Positions 1 through 11,935 of a DNA stretch of 64,000 nucleotides are shown here, piece after piece. The position numbers and the translations under genes were made by a program. Every line of letters starts with the position of its first letter. Position 1 is the first letter of the stretch. The DNA lies in the NCBI GenBank assembly GCA_028583685.1, contig JAMXIF010000002.1, positions 62,415,627 through 62,479,626 of the forward strand. The letters run 5' to 3'. This DNA comes from Petaurus breviceps papuanus (lineage: Eukaryota > Chordata > Mammalia > Diprotodontia > Petauridae). The notes under the pieces are model-generated. The model ran no database searches, was not told the DNA's origin, and saw nothing but the letters and a program-made list of their open reading frames with translations.

Positions 1-58
1 ATTTAATTTTCAGTGTATCTGTTGGTTTCCTTGCCTTTAGTAACAATAACACTAAAAA

Positions 59-299
59 CCAACATTTATAATTCTAATGTTTGCAAAGTGCTTTACAAAT
101 ATTGTATCATTTGATCCTTACAACAGTCCTGGGAGTTGATTGTTCCAATTATGTAATTTTTACAGATGAGGAAATAGTCCAAAGATGCCAAATGACTTGC
201 TCAGGGTCACAGAGCTAATAAGTATCTGAGGTCAGATTGAACTCAGGTTTTCTTTGTCTCCAAGTCTAGTGTTCAATTCACTGTGTCACCTAGACACCT
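59..299 (-). mobile_element. MIR/MON1 CORE-SINE, nearly full length
   Basis: The complement of MIR/MON1: TTTGCAAAGTGCTTTACAAATATTG, TTTACAGATGAGGAAATAG, ATGACTTGCTCAGGGTCACAGAGCTAATAAG, CACTGTGTCACCTAGACACC. Confidence 0.85.
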
Positions 300-734
300 A
301 TATAGAATACACTCACCTTTAGAATGGGACTATTTTCATTTTTACCTTTATATCCTCTATGCATAGTAAAGGACCTGATACACAATAGGGCTATAATTGC
401 AGTATTTATTTTTGGTCTTGGACACTCATAGCATGTTCTCTGAAAATCAAATTTCCCTCTTTTTAATGGAAAGGTAAATAGAAAATATTTGCTGGCATAG
501 ATTAATGAGAGAATGCTGACTGGCAGACTGATATAGTGAAAATCAAAGGAACCCCTTTTCCTATGTAACTAATATCTGAGAAATTCATCATATCTTGGGG
601 CCCTTCACTCATGATAATGCAGCACAATGAACTTCCTGTCATTCTGTAGTGCTTTTCTCCTTTCTGTACTCCAGTCTTTCTCATGCCTCCATTGATTATT
701 ACCTTTTGTCCTGGAACTGTCATCAAATCAATTT

Positions 735-960
735 TAACGTTCTTGGAAACTCATGCCATTGAAATACCCTATGACCCCATTCATCATGCCTGTGTCTCCC
801 CTGCCCAAAATACTTCTGTCCCTCATTTCCCATATGCATTGTATCATTCTATTAGAAAATAATTTTCTTGAGGTCAGGTCCAATCATGCTTTTTGTATTT
901 GAAACTCCAGCATGTAGGACAGTTCTGGTAACTTAGTAAGCCCTAAGCAAATGCTCTTTC
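735..960 (+). mobile_element. L2-type LINE 3' end
   Basis: The L2 pattern of CTGCCCAAAATACTTCTG, TTTCTTGAGGTCAGGTCC, GAAACTCCAGCATGTAGGAC and CTAAGCAAATG is the L2 3' UTR and tail. Confidence 0.65.
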
Positions 961-1074
961 CTGTCTTTTTGGTCCATGGATTCTGGAAGTAATTTTTAGG
1001 ACCTTGGTATCAAGAAGTATTAGAATTTTCTTTAAAAAATAATAATAGCTCCCAATAACATTGAAAGTTATACT

Positions 1075-1215
1075 TTGGAAATCGCTTTCCTCACACTTGC
1101 ATTATATCCTACAATTATTTCTCCCCTCATTTCAGCAGTGAGGAAACTATGACTCAGGGAGTCCATGGAATAATTTACCCAAGGTCATATGTGGAATATG
1201 AATCTAAACACATGC
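1075..1215 (-). mobile_element. MIR fragment
   Basis: GTGAGGAAACTATGACTCAGGGAG and ATAATTTACCCAAGGTCATATG are the MIR core in reverse. Confidence 0.65.
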
Positions 1216-1369
1216 AAAAAAAATCCACAGTTTTTTGGGTTCCATGTTCATTGTTCTCTCTAATAGAAACGAAAAAAAAAATCACAGAATTCCAGGCCAC
1301 TGAATAGAAGCACTTGGGGGTGAATGCCTAAGTGCCTAAGGAATGTTTGTTTGCTCAAAGGGTAAGCAA

Positions 1370-1466
1370 GTCAGTAGGTTTGTCCCTTTCTTTGGATCTC
1401 TAACACTTAGCACAATGCCTAAGACATACTAAGCTCTTAGTAAATGCTTGTTGACAGACTGATTTC
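1370..1466 (+). mobile_element. L2 tail
   Basis: CTTTGGATCTCTAACACTTAGCACAATGCC followed by CTTAGTAAATGCTTGTTGAC is a typical L2 3' terminus. Confidence 0.8.
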
Positions 1467-2950
1467 CTTTATGTGAAGCCCAGTGGCTCACTCACACTTT
1501 TTTTTCTAATTGGGAACCTTAGGATGGAAAATGATACCTGCCTCTGATAACTGGCTGATTTGATGTTTGCAAAGTGATTTTATTTCCATTTATGAAAGGT
1601 ACTATATAACTATAGAATGCATTAGTCTGCACATATTCATTATTTGCTTACATGGGATCTATCAAAGGACTGTTAAAGCTTTTAAAAGCAAGCTCTAACA
1701 AGAGGAGGAGGAAAAAATACACTTCTAATCATATTACTATGGTATAATAATAGGACCCCCTGTGGGAACTTTCCAAACCAGTTAGCCAGTTGCACATTCT
1801 ATTAAGCTCCATGTGGTTAATTTCACTCACAATTAGCCATTGGAGGGGGCCAAATCTCAACTCTGAGCAAAGACAGCTTCATGAAGGCTTCCTTGAAACA
1901 GGCCTTGAACAGCTCAATTTAAGTGAAACTCCTGAGTTGGGAATAGGCGTGGGGCTTAAAAATCCCCCTTTAGATACTTTAAGACTCAATTTCATACACA
2001 CTACCTTTGGTTAACCTAACCTTGACTGGATGTTGCTGATAACTCAGATGAAACACTTATTAAGAAAAGTGCACATCTGTCATTAGAGGAACTGGTAAAT
2101 GCAGTCTTTCCAGTGGGACTATTAGCCAGTAATTGAACATGCCACTAATGTTATTTACCTCATAGGGATATTCACTCCACTCCAGAGCTTTTGCTGAACA
2201 AAAATCTGTAGAACATTGTACATGAGCCATAAGGGCTAAATCTCCAGGGTTCACATAATCCTTGGGAGGTTTAATTGGAAATGCTGCTGTTTTTGGATTT
2301 CTATCATATTTCCCAGGTTATGCCTCCTCACAGCACCAGCCTTACTTTCATTTTCCTATGACAAAGGTATTAATAATGCAGAGATCTTGCCACTGTAAAA
2401 TGGAAACAATACCCAGATATCAGGAATGGAAAACATGGCAACCCCAAAGCTAGCAAAGCCATGAAGTGAACAAAAGTTGGGTCAGGGGATTTGGCAATAG
2501 GGAGTGAAAGGGGGAGGGGGTTTGGAGGAGAAGCTGAGCAAAATGCATTTCGTGTGGAGTGGTCAAGTCTAAAACAAGATTCCAGATTAATTTGTGGAGG
2601 AACAGGGTAGGATGGGGAGAAACATTTAAAAGGAAAACCCAACAACCATATAACCCATTCCACAAATATTCACATCTTTTTGGAGGTACAAAATGGAGGG
2701 CATCCAGATCAGTCTGTTATAAGGAACTAGTATTCTTCTTTGTTGAGGCAAGTCATAATGAGGCTTGCATATACATTAGTTAAATACAACTCAGACCAAA
2801 GTTTATATATAAAGGCCTGGCATGTGTATGTGTGACTCAGTGAGGGGAGTGTGGGTTTGAGAAAAGATGGTTCTAAGTGTTCTGGCTTCAAAATTAGCAA
2901 GGAAGGATCAGTGAGTATATTGTCTCCTACCTTTTTTCTTCTTAAATTAA
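1467..2950. other. Non-repetitive stretch, possible conserved non-coding sequence
   Basis: I recognise no repeat family and no exon here. It is richer in mixed sequence than its neighbours. It has motifs such as ATTAGCCATTGG (inverted CCAAT), TTTAATTGG and a TATATATAAAGGCC box near 2805. Short open frames (to 97 codons) show no family similarity. Confidence 0.4.
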
Positions 2951-3234
2951 TATTGATGCATTAAAGTTATTACAGTGGTTGGGGGAGATATCTCTACCAC
3001 ACCATAAAATATCAATAAATCAGTAAAGGTGTACTCTGCCTTATATAGTAGAAGTTGATTTTTTTTAGTGTGGGTCCATCCTGGGTGATATTAGGAAATC
3101 TAGCCCTCTATTTGACAATTGTTGGTCATCTCATAGCAGTCATAAAATATTATGGCATACCCAGGAGTAACTCAGTTTCCTAGGGAAGACCTAGATTTCA
3201 CTGAGGCTCACCCAATACATTAAAACTAGGCAAT

Positions 3235-3800
3235 AGGTATGCAAGACTGCTTTAAAATATCTTGACACAGATAAAAATCTTTCAAAAAACACATGATTAT
3301 GTCAATAGATGCTCAGAGGTCTTTGATAAAATCTAGCATTTAATGATGAAGACTGAAGCAAGAATATAATTTCTATGAAAATGGAGAATCTTTAATTTCT
3401 GTCTTGGCATCCTAGTATCTAACATGTTACATTGCACATAGTAGGTATTAATAAATGTTTATTAAATTTATTCAAATAATGGATTTTTATTATTAGAATA
3501 AAATATCTATCATTAGGAAAAAATCCAGAAAAATAAACAATGGAGACATTTTAGAAGCCTTCCCAATAAGGTCACGTATAAAACAAAGGATTGTTTTCAC
3601 TATATCTATTTGACATGGTATTTGAAATTATAAATATCGTAATAATACAGAAAAATGACAAATGATTAACATTATTGGTGTGATCTAAATATTATTGTTT
3701 TCAAATCAAATGGTCTGAAATCCAATAGTCTCAAAAATAATTATGTATATAACAATGAGTTCAGCAAAATCACAGTATATTATAGAGAGGAGATGACTAT
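3235..3800 (+). mobile_element. LINE-1 ORF2 remnant
   Basis: ACACATGATTATGTCAATAGATGC, GGTCTTTGATAAAATCTAGCA, GAAGCCTTCCCAATAAGGTC and TATAAAACAAAGGATTGT match the reverse-transcriptase part of L1 ORF2 on the plus strand. The copy is old, with large internal losses and an L2 tail at 3395-3475 within it. Confidence 0.7.
3395..3475 (+). mobile_element. L2 tail
   Basis: CATTGCACATAGTAGGTATTAATAAATGTTTATTAAATT is an L2 3' terminus lying within L1 remnants. Confidence 0.7.
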
Positions 3801-4168
3801 TAAGTAGATAGGAATACTGGGGATAAGAGGTTTGCTTCAAGACAAGAAAATGAAAAAAAAAACCCAGAAAATAAAATGATCAAATAAAAAGAAATAACTT
3901 TTAGAAAATGTGTATGGCATATTTGATGGATAAAATATTGAAAATAAAGGAGGAATTTGTGAAAATTTACAAATCAATGAACAAATTTTTCTTACATGCC
4001 TAGTAAATGTTAATATGGGACATGAAATCTTGGGAAAATAAAGGGGAAAAAAATAAAGAACCTTGCCCTCAAGGAACTTATATTCTATAAGCAATTCACA
4101 AATTACAATTCCTAATGGTTAGTCAAATAATGCTAAAAGAGAATTTGCAAAAGAGGAAACATTTTTAA

Positions 4169-4846
4169 AATTAAATTATGTATTTTTAGTTTTCATCATT
4201 CACTTCCATAAGTTTTAAATTTTCTACCCCTTCCTTCTTTGTCCCTTACCCAAATGGCTTCAAATCTGATATGAGCTCTACACATACATTCCTATTAAAC
4301 ACATTTTCACATTAGTCATGTTGCATAGAAGTATAATGAGTGGGAAAAACCTTGAGAAAGAAAATAAAAAGAACAAAATAAAATAAAAAAAAATAGTCTG
4401 CTTCATCCTGCATTCCAACTCCATGGAACTTTCTCTGGATGTGGCTGGGATTTTCCATTGTGTATCCTTTAGAATTGTTTTAGGTACTTACATTGATGAG
4501 AAGGGTTCAGTCTATCAAAATCAGTTCTTGTACACTGTGGCTGTTACTGTGTACAATATTCTTCTGGTTCTGCTCCTCTCACTCAGCATCAGTTCATGTA
4601 AGTTTTCCCAGTTTTATCTGAAGTCTGCCTGTTCATCCTTTCTTATACCACAATAGTGTTACATTACATTCATAGACCACAACTTATTTGGCTATTCCTC
4701 AATTGATGGGCATCCCCTCAATTTCCAGTTCTTGACCACCACAAAAAGAGCTGCTATAAATATTTTTGTACATGTAGGTCCTTTTCACATTTTTGTGATC
4801 TCTTTAGGATACATTCCTAGAAGTGTTACTGCTGTGTCAAAAGGAC
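4169..4846 (-). mobile_element. LINE-1 3' end, 5'-truncated
   Basis: The plus strand shows the complement of the L1 3' UTR and the end of ORF2: CACATTAGTCATGTTGCATAG, TCTGCTTCATCCTGCATTCC, CTCACTCAGCATCAGTTCATG, CTATTCCTCAATTGATGGGC, AAAAAGAGCTGCTATAAATAT. A perfect 10-bp target duplication ACATTTTTAA lies at 4159-4168 and 4847-4856. Confidence 0.88.
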
Positions 4847-5049
4847 ACATTTTTAATAATATAACATATGTTCAATCTCATTTATGGTCAAAGAAATGTT
4901 AACTGATTCTAAAAGCCATGAATAGAATATTAAAGTTGATGGGGCTGAGGAACTAGTGGATCTGAGAAGTCAACAGAATAGAGAAGCAGATAGGAGACAG
5001 AAAATAATATATACTACTTTGAATTGAGTATGATTGAAATCAGCTTACT

Positions 5050-5600
5050 AGAAATAGGCAGACTTTGCAGTTTACGTAGGGAACTGATCTGATTGGTGGA
5101 AAGCTCAGATTCAAGAATTAGATTAAACAGAACCTTCTGTTGTTTGAAGAGTTGACTGGAGAAAGGCTCCCTTGCTCTCTAGTGATAACTGTATCTTGAA
5201 TAAAGAGAAACCTTTCACTGGCTTGTTTACATTGTTCTCTGTGGTTTCGGAAGGGAGAATGTCTCAGTCATAGAACAGATCTGACTGTAGATTCTGAGAG
5301 TTATAGAACAGATTGACTGCAGATTCAAAGAGCTAGCTTTTTTTTTTTAAGCAATTGGGGTTAAGTAACTTGCTCAAGGTTACACAGCCAGTTATTTTTG
5401 GGTATGGTGCTAAGTATCTGAGCCCAGATTTGATCCCCAAGACGTCCCAACACTGGAGCTGGTGCTCTTACTCGCTGTGCTGCCTAGCTGCCTCAAGGGC
5501 TAGCTTTTCACTGAAAGAATGTAATGTAGCCTCAGTACTCAACTAAGAGGGAAGATGTGGGACACTTTGCAGTTACTAGGCATAAGGCAAATGTGTACTA
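5050..5600 (+). other. Unclassified sequence, perhaps a decayed LTR
   Basis: Around a WSINE insert, this stretch has an AATAAAGAGAAACC signal (near 5199) followed by TTTACATTGTTCTCTGTGG, resembling an R/U5 boundary. It also has short direct repeats of AGAACAGAT-TGACTG-AGATTC at about 5272 and 5304. No ends or target duplications can be fixed, so this is only a suggestion. Confidence 0.25.
5342..5494 (-). mobile_element. WSINE-type SINE
   Basis: The T-rich start (complement of the A tail), AATTGGGGTTAAGTAACTTGCTCAAGGTTACACAGCC and the end GCTGTGCTGCCTAGCTGCC mark a reverse WSINE. The target duplication AAGAGCTAGCTTTT / AAGGGCTAGCTTTT lies at 5328-5341 and 5495-5508. Confidence 0.85.
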
Positions 5601-6860
5601 AGAGAGCTACAGCATCTTGAGAGTAGAAGAAAAGTGATTTTGTTCAGAAGGAGAGCAGAGAAGTCCAGAATGACAGTAGTCACATGCATCAGATAAAGTA
5701 TGATGTAGATTGTTTCCTAAAGAGACCAAGGGCAACAAGACATGAAGTCTAGCTTGTTACCACGGGCTTGTTAAGATTTCTTTACTTATATGCTTCACCA
5801 GTAGGGTTTTTTGTGCCCACTCTACCCACTGGACACTGTGCAAATTGGTACACTAGTGTGATCCAGATTTATGAAAGCATTCACTTTACAATTACAATTA
5901 CTTTGTCTTCTGTTATTATTTCATGATTGTGTTAAAGGGATCATCTTGGACTATTTATTTAAATGGGAAGCACTGTGGGGGCCACCTGGGGGGTTAAAAG
6001 TTATGATGAATAGATTGTCTCTCTTGACACAGAGCTTATTTCTAGGACTTTGAGTATCAGTCCATTACCCCAACCAGTTGATGGGACTGATTGAAACAAA
6101 TCCATCCCAGTATTAGAGAGCATTGAAAAGATTTGGAGAATTGGTACCACACTATTATCCTATACTGTTGGATAGCCCTTGGTCAAGCAAGTGATATACA
6201 CATCTGCAGTTGCAAATCAAGTTTATATGTATTGATAATCACCATTAAATTCATCATCAATCAATTAAACATCGAAGGGTCAGGTACACTAATTTCAATT
6301 TCTCTTTCATCTGACCCTCATAGGTCTTCTGTGATTTCCATGGGCACTCTCAGAAGAAGAATGTATTTTTCTATGGCTGCAGCATAAAGGAGACCTTGTG
6401 GCAAGCAGGTTGCATGGTGGACACTTCCATTGTCACTGAGGATGTTGGTTATAGGGTAAGGTATTTGGAGGCACGATACCAGTTATGCTACTAATACCCA
6501 CACCTTTGAATTCACGCTTATTAGAACCAAAAGATTATTTAACCTATGTGGTTATAGGCCAGGTTCCCATATATTGAAACTCTTCAACAGTTTTAAAACA
6601 GGTTTTTCATTTTGGGAGGGATGGAGCTCCATGCATGCTCACTTTATTAAGCATTACCTACAAGATGTATAAGGTACTCACATGCCCCATTCTCACCAAC
6701 AGTAGGGCATTTAGATGGAGGACAGTAACCTTAAAATTCATACCAATCACCTTCTATGTTCCCAATATTTAGATTGTTATTTATAGTTCAGTGATTTTTT
6801 TTATCTATTCAGACAATTAGGATAGGGACAGAGGAGGGGGCTTTTTTTAACTCTGAGGTG
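5600..6860. other. Unassigned stretch
   Basis: No recognisable gene or common repeat. Short coding-like snatches on the plus strand between 5900 and 6750 shift frame often. It could be a much-decayed mobile element, but I cannot name one. Confidence 0.35.
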
Positions 6861-6865
6861 AAGTA

Positions 6866-7026
6866 CAGGGTGTCCCAAAAGTCTTAATTTAGTTTTAAGC
6901 TTTTATAGTTTAAAACCACACTAGTGGGGGAGGGCATAAACACTTATATGGTACCTACTAAGTCCAAGGCACTATGTGAAGCAATTTATAAATATATTAT
7001 TTTGATCTAAGACTTTTGGGACACTG
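6866..7026. mobile_element. Mariner-type MITE with a MIR/MON1 fragment inside
   Basis: Inverted ends CAGGGTGTCCCAAAAGTCTT and AAGACTTTTGGGACACTG lie between TA dinucleotides (6864-6865 and 7027-7028), the target duplication of Tc1/mariner elements. The left arm continues TTTAGTTTTAAGCTTTTATAG, the typical short palindromic marsupial mariner MITE. The right arm is interrupted: about 85 bp (6924-7008) reads like the minus strand of a MIR/MON1 tail (CACTTATATGGTACCTACTA, then GGCACTATGTGAAGCAATTT). The element has no transposase. Confidence 0.85.
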
Positions 7027-7559
7027 TATATCATTCTAATACATACTGAAAATCCAGGAGAGGAGGACCAGATTGAACTCTCTTCTAGAGGTAATTCGCT
7101 CATTTCTGACTGCTGAAAGAATATCTCCATCTGGATATCTCACAAATACTTTAAAGTTTGATATTTTAAAAGCCAAACTCATCTTTACCCCTTCAATCAT
7201 TTCTTTATAATAACAATGCTATTTTTGTTCATATACAACATCATTTCCCAAAGCATCTGTGTTCAAAACCTTGAAATTATCTTTTACTCCACACACTCCT
7301 TTTTTCTCTCCATCTCTAAACCACTGGCAATCTCAATTTCCTACCTATAAAATGAGAGGGTTAGAAAAAAGAAGCTCTGAGATCCCTTCAAATTCTATAT
7401 TTATGACCCTATGTTTCCATCTCTATATTTTATCTTGCAATAGGTTCCTCCTTTTCCTCATGGCATCACAATCATTGTAGTTCAGGGATTTATCTTTTTT
7501 CCAGGATTATTGAAAATGTACTTTTAACTATTTTTTATTTTTTAACCTTGAGTCTATTC

Positions 7560-7760
7560 CTGTTCCAATCTCTAAAAAAGAAACAATACTGAAGACCAAT
7601 CTTCCTAAAGAACAATTCAAATAATATCATGTACAGATGAAAAAACTTAGAATAAATTTAGATCATCTACTAAATAAATTTGCCCCTGGTCCAGATCAAA
7701 TTTGTACTCATGCTTGACTGGGACTGATCTCAACATTGTCCAAAGAGTGATATATTCTCT
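7560..7760 (+). mobile_element. Possible LINE reverse-transcriptase remnant
   Basis: AAATTTGCCCCTGGTCCAGATCAAATTTGT encodes FAPGPDQI, resembling the (K/R)APGPDG motif at the start of LINE reverse transcriptases. The surroundings are too decayed to assign a family. Confidence 0.35.
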
Positions 7761-9034
7761 TTGGCTCACTTTGCCCCTGCCCCAAGTTTTCTCAGGGAAA
7801 TCATCAAATATATTCATATCTAGTTTTCAACAGATATGAATCTTGTAGTAACCAAAACCCATTCAAGTTCTTAAATTAACATACATATATGGATGGAAAA
7901 TAAAATTTTGTTTTTACCACCAAAATGCAGAAAGTGCACAGGCAAATATGATATAGGAAAAACTCATAAACAAATATGGGAAACACATAGAATAACTAAG
8001 AAGTCCTCTGCAGAAAGGGTCTCATCTCACAGTTGCCATAAAGATAATATTCTGACATGCCTCCCTTTCCTACAGAGTCTTATAGAGTCCCTCCTAGACA
8101 TGTAATGCAACCCAATAGTGAAAACTCTCCCCAAAAGGCTAGGGATTACTAGACAGGTAACCTTCTCTTTTTAAACCTATGATATCTGAATTACCCAATG
8201 CAATTATACTGAGCAAGGTCTAGGACTTCTCTCACCTCATATTTTAATGATTTATAATTATCTACCTGAAGGCTGGGGGAAGGCACATCAGTGTCATCTT
8301 TCTCAAAGGGACATCCTACTCAGGGGCTCTTTTTTCTCTCTCTGGATAGTATCATATCCAAATCTCAAAGTTAGGGTTATTTTCAAGGCAATCAACGTGG
8401 GAAAATTTATTTTGAGATCATGCTGTAAAGAAATTCAGACTACCACTTCTCCACACAAGAAAGCGGAGATGTGTATGATTCCTTCTTAGACTCTATGACT
8501 AAACATATGGCTACTTATGCCATGTGATTTTTCAGGATTCTTTAATATTCCAGTTTAATGTGACCTGCTACCATTTTATGACTTCCACGATTAGGAACTC
8601 TCCTCTTGGGTCAAGTGAATGATAAAGATATAAGTGACCATATGTTTTGACTAACTGGGAGGAGGTGACTGTGCATGCATCTCTAGTCTCTCCTCTCTTA
8701 GAGAAGGGTTAAACAAGTGAAGTTAATATTAGCTAACTTTTATGATCTAATATTTAAGGGCGGCTCCTCCTACAGAAAATCCATACTCCTAATGTCTTGG
8801 CCAACCAAAGCATTTTGGGAAAGGTCATAGTCACTGAAATCTATGTATAATAAAATGTTGAGGGCCAGATCCAAATAAACCAATTCATGTTGGCATAGCT
8901 CCAGTCAATGAGACCTAATCATAAGCAGATTGCGGATATGTTCAGACTCTCTAGGGAAAGATATAAGTTCATTAGATTGTTTTGGGTGAAGTGAAATGGG
9001 AGAACTCACCAAATGAACTCCTAGTATATGAATT
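7761..9034. other. Unassigned AT-rich stretch
   Basis: Nothing recognised beyond short open frames of 70-80 codons with no family similarity. Confidence 0.5.
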
Positions 9035-9370
9035 CTAAGCTACTCAGTTTGGAATTCAAGGTCTACCACAACATAATTCCCAATCTATTTTTCTCACTTT
9101 ATCTGCCACTATCTTTTCTTATACTTGGATTACTGGTAGTTATGAGAACATGCTTGATGTTTTTTTTTGTTTGTTTCTACACCTTGGCTTGTGCTGTACC
9201 TGTTACCTGTGAGGTTCCTCTCCTGTATCTTCTCTGGTCTTAATGCTACCCTTTGATACTGCATTTAAGATTCTCTCTGAAGTCTTCTCAGATTACCACA
9301 AAAGAATGTGATCATTGTCTTCATAGAATTTCAGTCACACTTTATGTATACCTCACACATAACACTTTAT
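9035..9370 (+). mobile_element. L2 3' region
   Basis: GAATTCAAGGTCTACCACAACATAATTCCC, TGTACCTGTTACC and GATTCTCTCTGAAGTCTTCTCAGATTACC follow the L2 3' coding and UTR order. The hydrophobic open frame here is L2, not a membrane protein. Confidence 0.6.
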
Positions 9371-9651
9371 ACAGAATTACTATAATAACTAGAATTGTGT
9401 CCAGATAAAATAATAATGAAGCCAATCCAACAATGAAGAAAAATAAACAAAATATGCTTCTTTACAAAATGAAAATGTTTGCATACTTGAAATCCATTAT
9501 CTCTTATGGATAATCCAAATAATTCAGTAGAAGATAACTTCTTTATCAAAATAAAATTACTTTTGTACAAGATATAAATTCTCCCAAGTGACAAGCCCTA
9601 TTTTAAGAGAAAGTAAACTTCTACTAGCCCCTAAGAACCATATTATCAGTG

Positions 9652-9767
9652 TTTTTAAAAAATATATTCTAAATCATGTGCCAAATTTGTAATAACTTAT
9701 AATAATGTAGTTTTTTTAAAAAAATATTTTAAATTATGTGTCAAATTTGACATAATTTCTAATAATG
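9652..9767. repeat. Two-unit tandem duplication, period 60
   Basis: The unit TTTTTAAA-AATATT-TAAAT-ATGTG-CAAATTTG-ATAA-TT-TAATAATG occurs at 9652-9708 and again 60 bp later at 9711-9767, with scattered substitutions. It is AT-rich and not coding. Confidence 0.75.
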
Positions 9768-10619
9768 CCTGATCTCAAAGAATTATATGAGTGACATAGA
9801 TGGTTCTTGAAACTGTCTTGACCAATTTCACTCTCGTTAGTGAGTTTGGATTTCTTTATTTTGCCTAAGAATAAGACTACTATATTTTGCTCCTTGGCAA
9901 TTCCAAAGTGTAATTTTTAAAAGGACTTAAATGCATATTAAACCATATTTCATTATCCATGAATGGATGAGTGACTGCAAAGTTCATCTATTGTGGCATG
10001 AAGCTTTGATCTTGTTGCTGCCCTGCTAAAGTCTGTCCCAATATACCAACTTAATGTGATTTAGGATAAGGACTATCTAGAGATGGAAGGGAATGAGAGA
10101 ATGAGTAAATGAGTGTGTGTGTATATATGTGTGTGACCTGGAAGTATTTTAATTTCAGAACTGGAAGTATTTTAGGGATAATATAGTTGAAACCTCTGCT
10201 TTTCAGATAAGGGAAATGATGCCCAGTTGGTCCATTGAATGTTTGTTTTGATCATATTTGCCCTCAGTCAGCACTATCAATCATCCCTAGCTCTTCAGTT
10301 CCAAAGAACCAAGATTTTGGTTTATCAGAATCTCTTCTGCTCTACAATTGGCATGGATTAACAGTTTCAACAAGCATTTAATCATAAGGCATTATTACTA
10401 TGTAAAATGTTATATTATTCTGATCTAAGGCAAAAGCAACAACAAAAGCAAACTTCTGGTTTGCAACCTGGAAAACATGAAGTTACAAAAAGGAAGCGTG
10501 GAACAAATAACATAATAGTATTAGGAGGAAAGAACATGGGGTTTAGAGTAAAAAACAACAACAATAGTATTTAAATTGCATTTCTAGTAGGTATTACCTA
10601 CTAGGATTCCAGTCAATTC
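9768..10619. other. Unassigned stretch with a short TG/TATA repeat
   Basis: A small (GT)n patch near 10110 and a MIR core fragment. Otherwise nothing is seen. Confidence 0.5.
10165..10235 (-). mobile_element. MIR core fragment
   Basis: GTATTTTAGGGATAATATAGTTGAAACC and TTTCAGATAAGGGAAATGATGCCCAG resemble the reverse MIR core. Confidence 0.5.
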
Positions 10620-11215
10620 TAACACTGCCTAAAGAACTATAGTTCTTTGGTCAAATATACTTTCCTTTCTCCTTCCTTCTCCTTTAACTAGAGTCCTCCT
10701 TTAACTCCTGCTCTGTAACTCTTGTTCTCCTACATTTTCAAGTACTTCACTATTATTTCAGTCTTTTGAATACCTAAATTCACTATCTAGTCTTCATCAT
10801 ATTTCCAAACCTCACAAATCTCCTTTAAACTCCTTCCTCTTTCTTGTTCTACAGCTCAAATCATTTTGTTGCCTTTTCTCCTGTACATCCTTCTCTCACT
10901 TTAGTTAAATGTCATTCAAAACCTCCTCACCCAACTGATTTTTTCTCAGGTTTATTGCATGTCATGCCCCCAGCCAAACTAGTCTTCTTGCTTTTCCTAG
11001 CTCAAAGCCCTCCATTTCCACCCCGATATGTTTCTTTGCTCTGGCTGTCCCTGAAGACTGGAAGGCCCTTCTTCCTCATCTCCATTTCTCAAAGTCCCTA
11101 GTTTCTCTTGATTCAATTTGAGTCACCTTTCACAGGAATGTTTTTCTCCTATCCTTAGTTGCTTGTGCATTCTCTTAAAATAACCTTGTATTTGTTTTTA
11201 TCCATTTTGTACATA
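10620..11215 (+). mobile_element. L2 3' region
   Basis: CTTCATCATATTTCCAAACC, AACCTCCTCACCCAACTG, TGCCCCCAGCCAAACTAGTCTTC, CCCTGAAGACTGGAAGGCCC and AACCTTGTATTTGTTTTTATCC match L2 in order. A 600-bp old copy. Confidence 0.75.
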
Positions 11216-11374
11216 TCTGAAAAAGCAGATCCCATTCATGCCTTCTCATTTGTGTGATTCTTATTTAGCTTTTTTGTTAGATTCTCCACAAATAATTTAC
11301 CCATTATGCTTTACACATTAAGTCTTTTTCATAATATTTCTAAGGTGCCAATGGAGCATTCAAACTGTCCATCT

Positions 11375-11500
11375 GATATACAGCAATTACTTTTTGGTTC
11401 ATAGGCTTCAGAACCAGGAATATATGAGTTCAAATCCCAATTCTTACACATCCTGGTTACGTGACTTGGATAAGTCAAGATTATAAGTTCCAGAGAAAGT
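11375..11500 (+). mobile_element. MIR fragment
   Basis: ATGAGTTCAAATCCCAATTCTTACACATCCTGG and ACGTGACTTGGATAAGTCAAG are MIR, plus strand. Confidence 0.6.
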
Positions 11501-11566
11501 AGCAACCTGAATTGATAGAATTTGTTCATCTTCATAGCTCTGTATAGTAATGAAATAATAGCTCTA

Positions 11567-11735
11567 GGGGAGGATAGGTGGCTCAGTGAATACAGCATGG
11601 GCGCTGGAGTCAGGAGGACCTGAGTTCAAATCCAGCCTCAGACATTTAACACTTACTACCTGTGTGACCTTGGACAAGTCCCTTAACCCCATTTGTCCTG
11701 CCCTCCCCCCTCCATAAAAAGCTTAAAAAAAGTAT
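11567..11735 (+). mobile_element. WSINE-type SINE
   Basis: The sequence GGGGAGGATAGGTGGCTCAG, GGAGTCAGGAGGACCTGAGTTC, TGTGTGACCTTGGACAAGTCCC, CCCCTCCATAAAAAGC gives a full-length copy. Confidence 0.85.
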
Positions 11736-11767
11736 GGTTCTAGTCCTTATGCCTATCCCAACGTACC

Positions 11768-11770
<3 letters not shown>

Positions 11771-11806
<36 letters not shown>

Positions 11807-11809
11807 ACA
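11771..11809. repeat. (CA)n microsatellite
   Basis: About 20 dinucleotides with one AA interruption, directly after a WSINE tail. Confidence 0.95.
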
Positions 11810-11819
11810 GTCACCTTTA

Positions 11820-11935
11820 ATTAGACTGTATGATACTTAAAGGCATGACTCATTTTTTATTTTGTCTTTTTATTTCCAGTTGCTATCACAATAATTGGTA
11901 TGTAGTGTGTACTTATAAAAAATATATTGATTGAA
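11820..11935 (+). mobile_element. L2 tail
   Basis: GACTGTATGATACTTAAAGGCATGACTC through TGGTATGTAGTGTGTACTT and a TTGATTGAATTAGA end is the L2 3' terminus. Confidence 0.65.

Noticed and set aside
5900-6750. Possible decayed retroviral or host coding remnant
   Set aside because: Coding-like snatches switch frame and match nothing I can name.
9028-9243. 71-codon hydrophobic frame resembling a membrane protein
   Set aside because: The nucleotide text follows L2 and hydrophobicity comes from T-rich composition.
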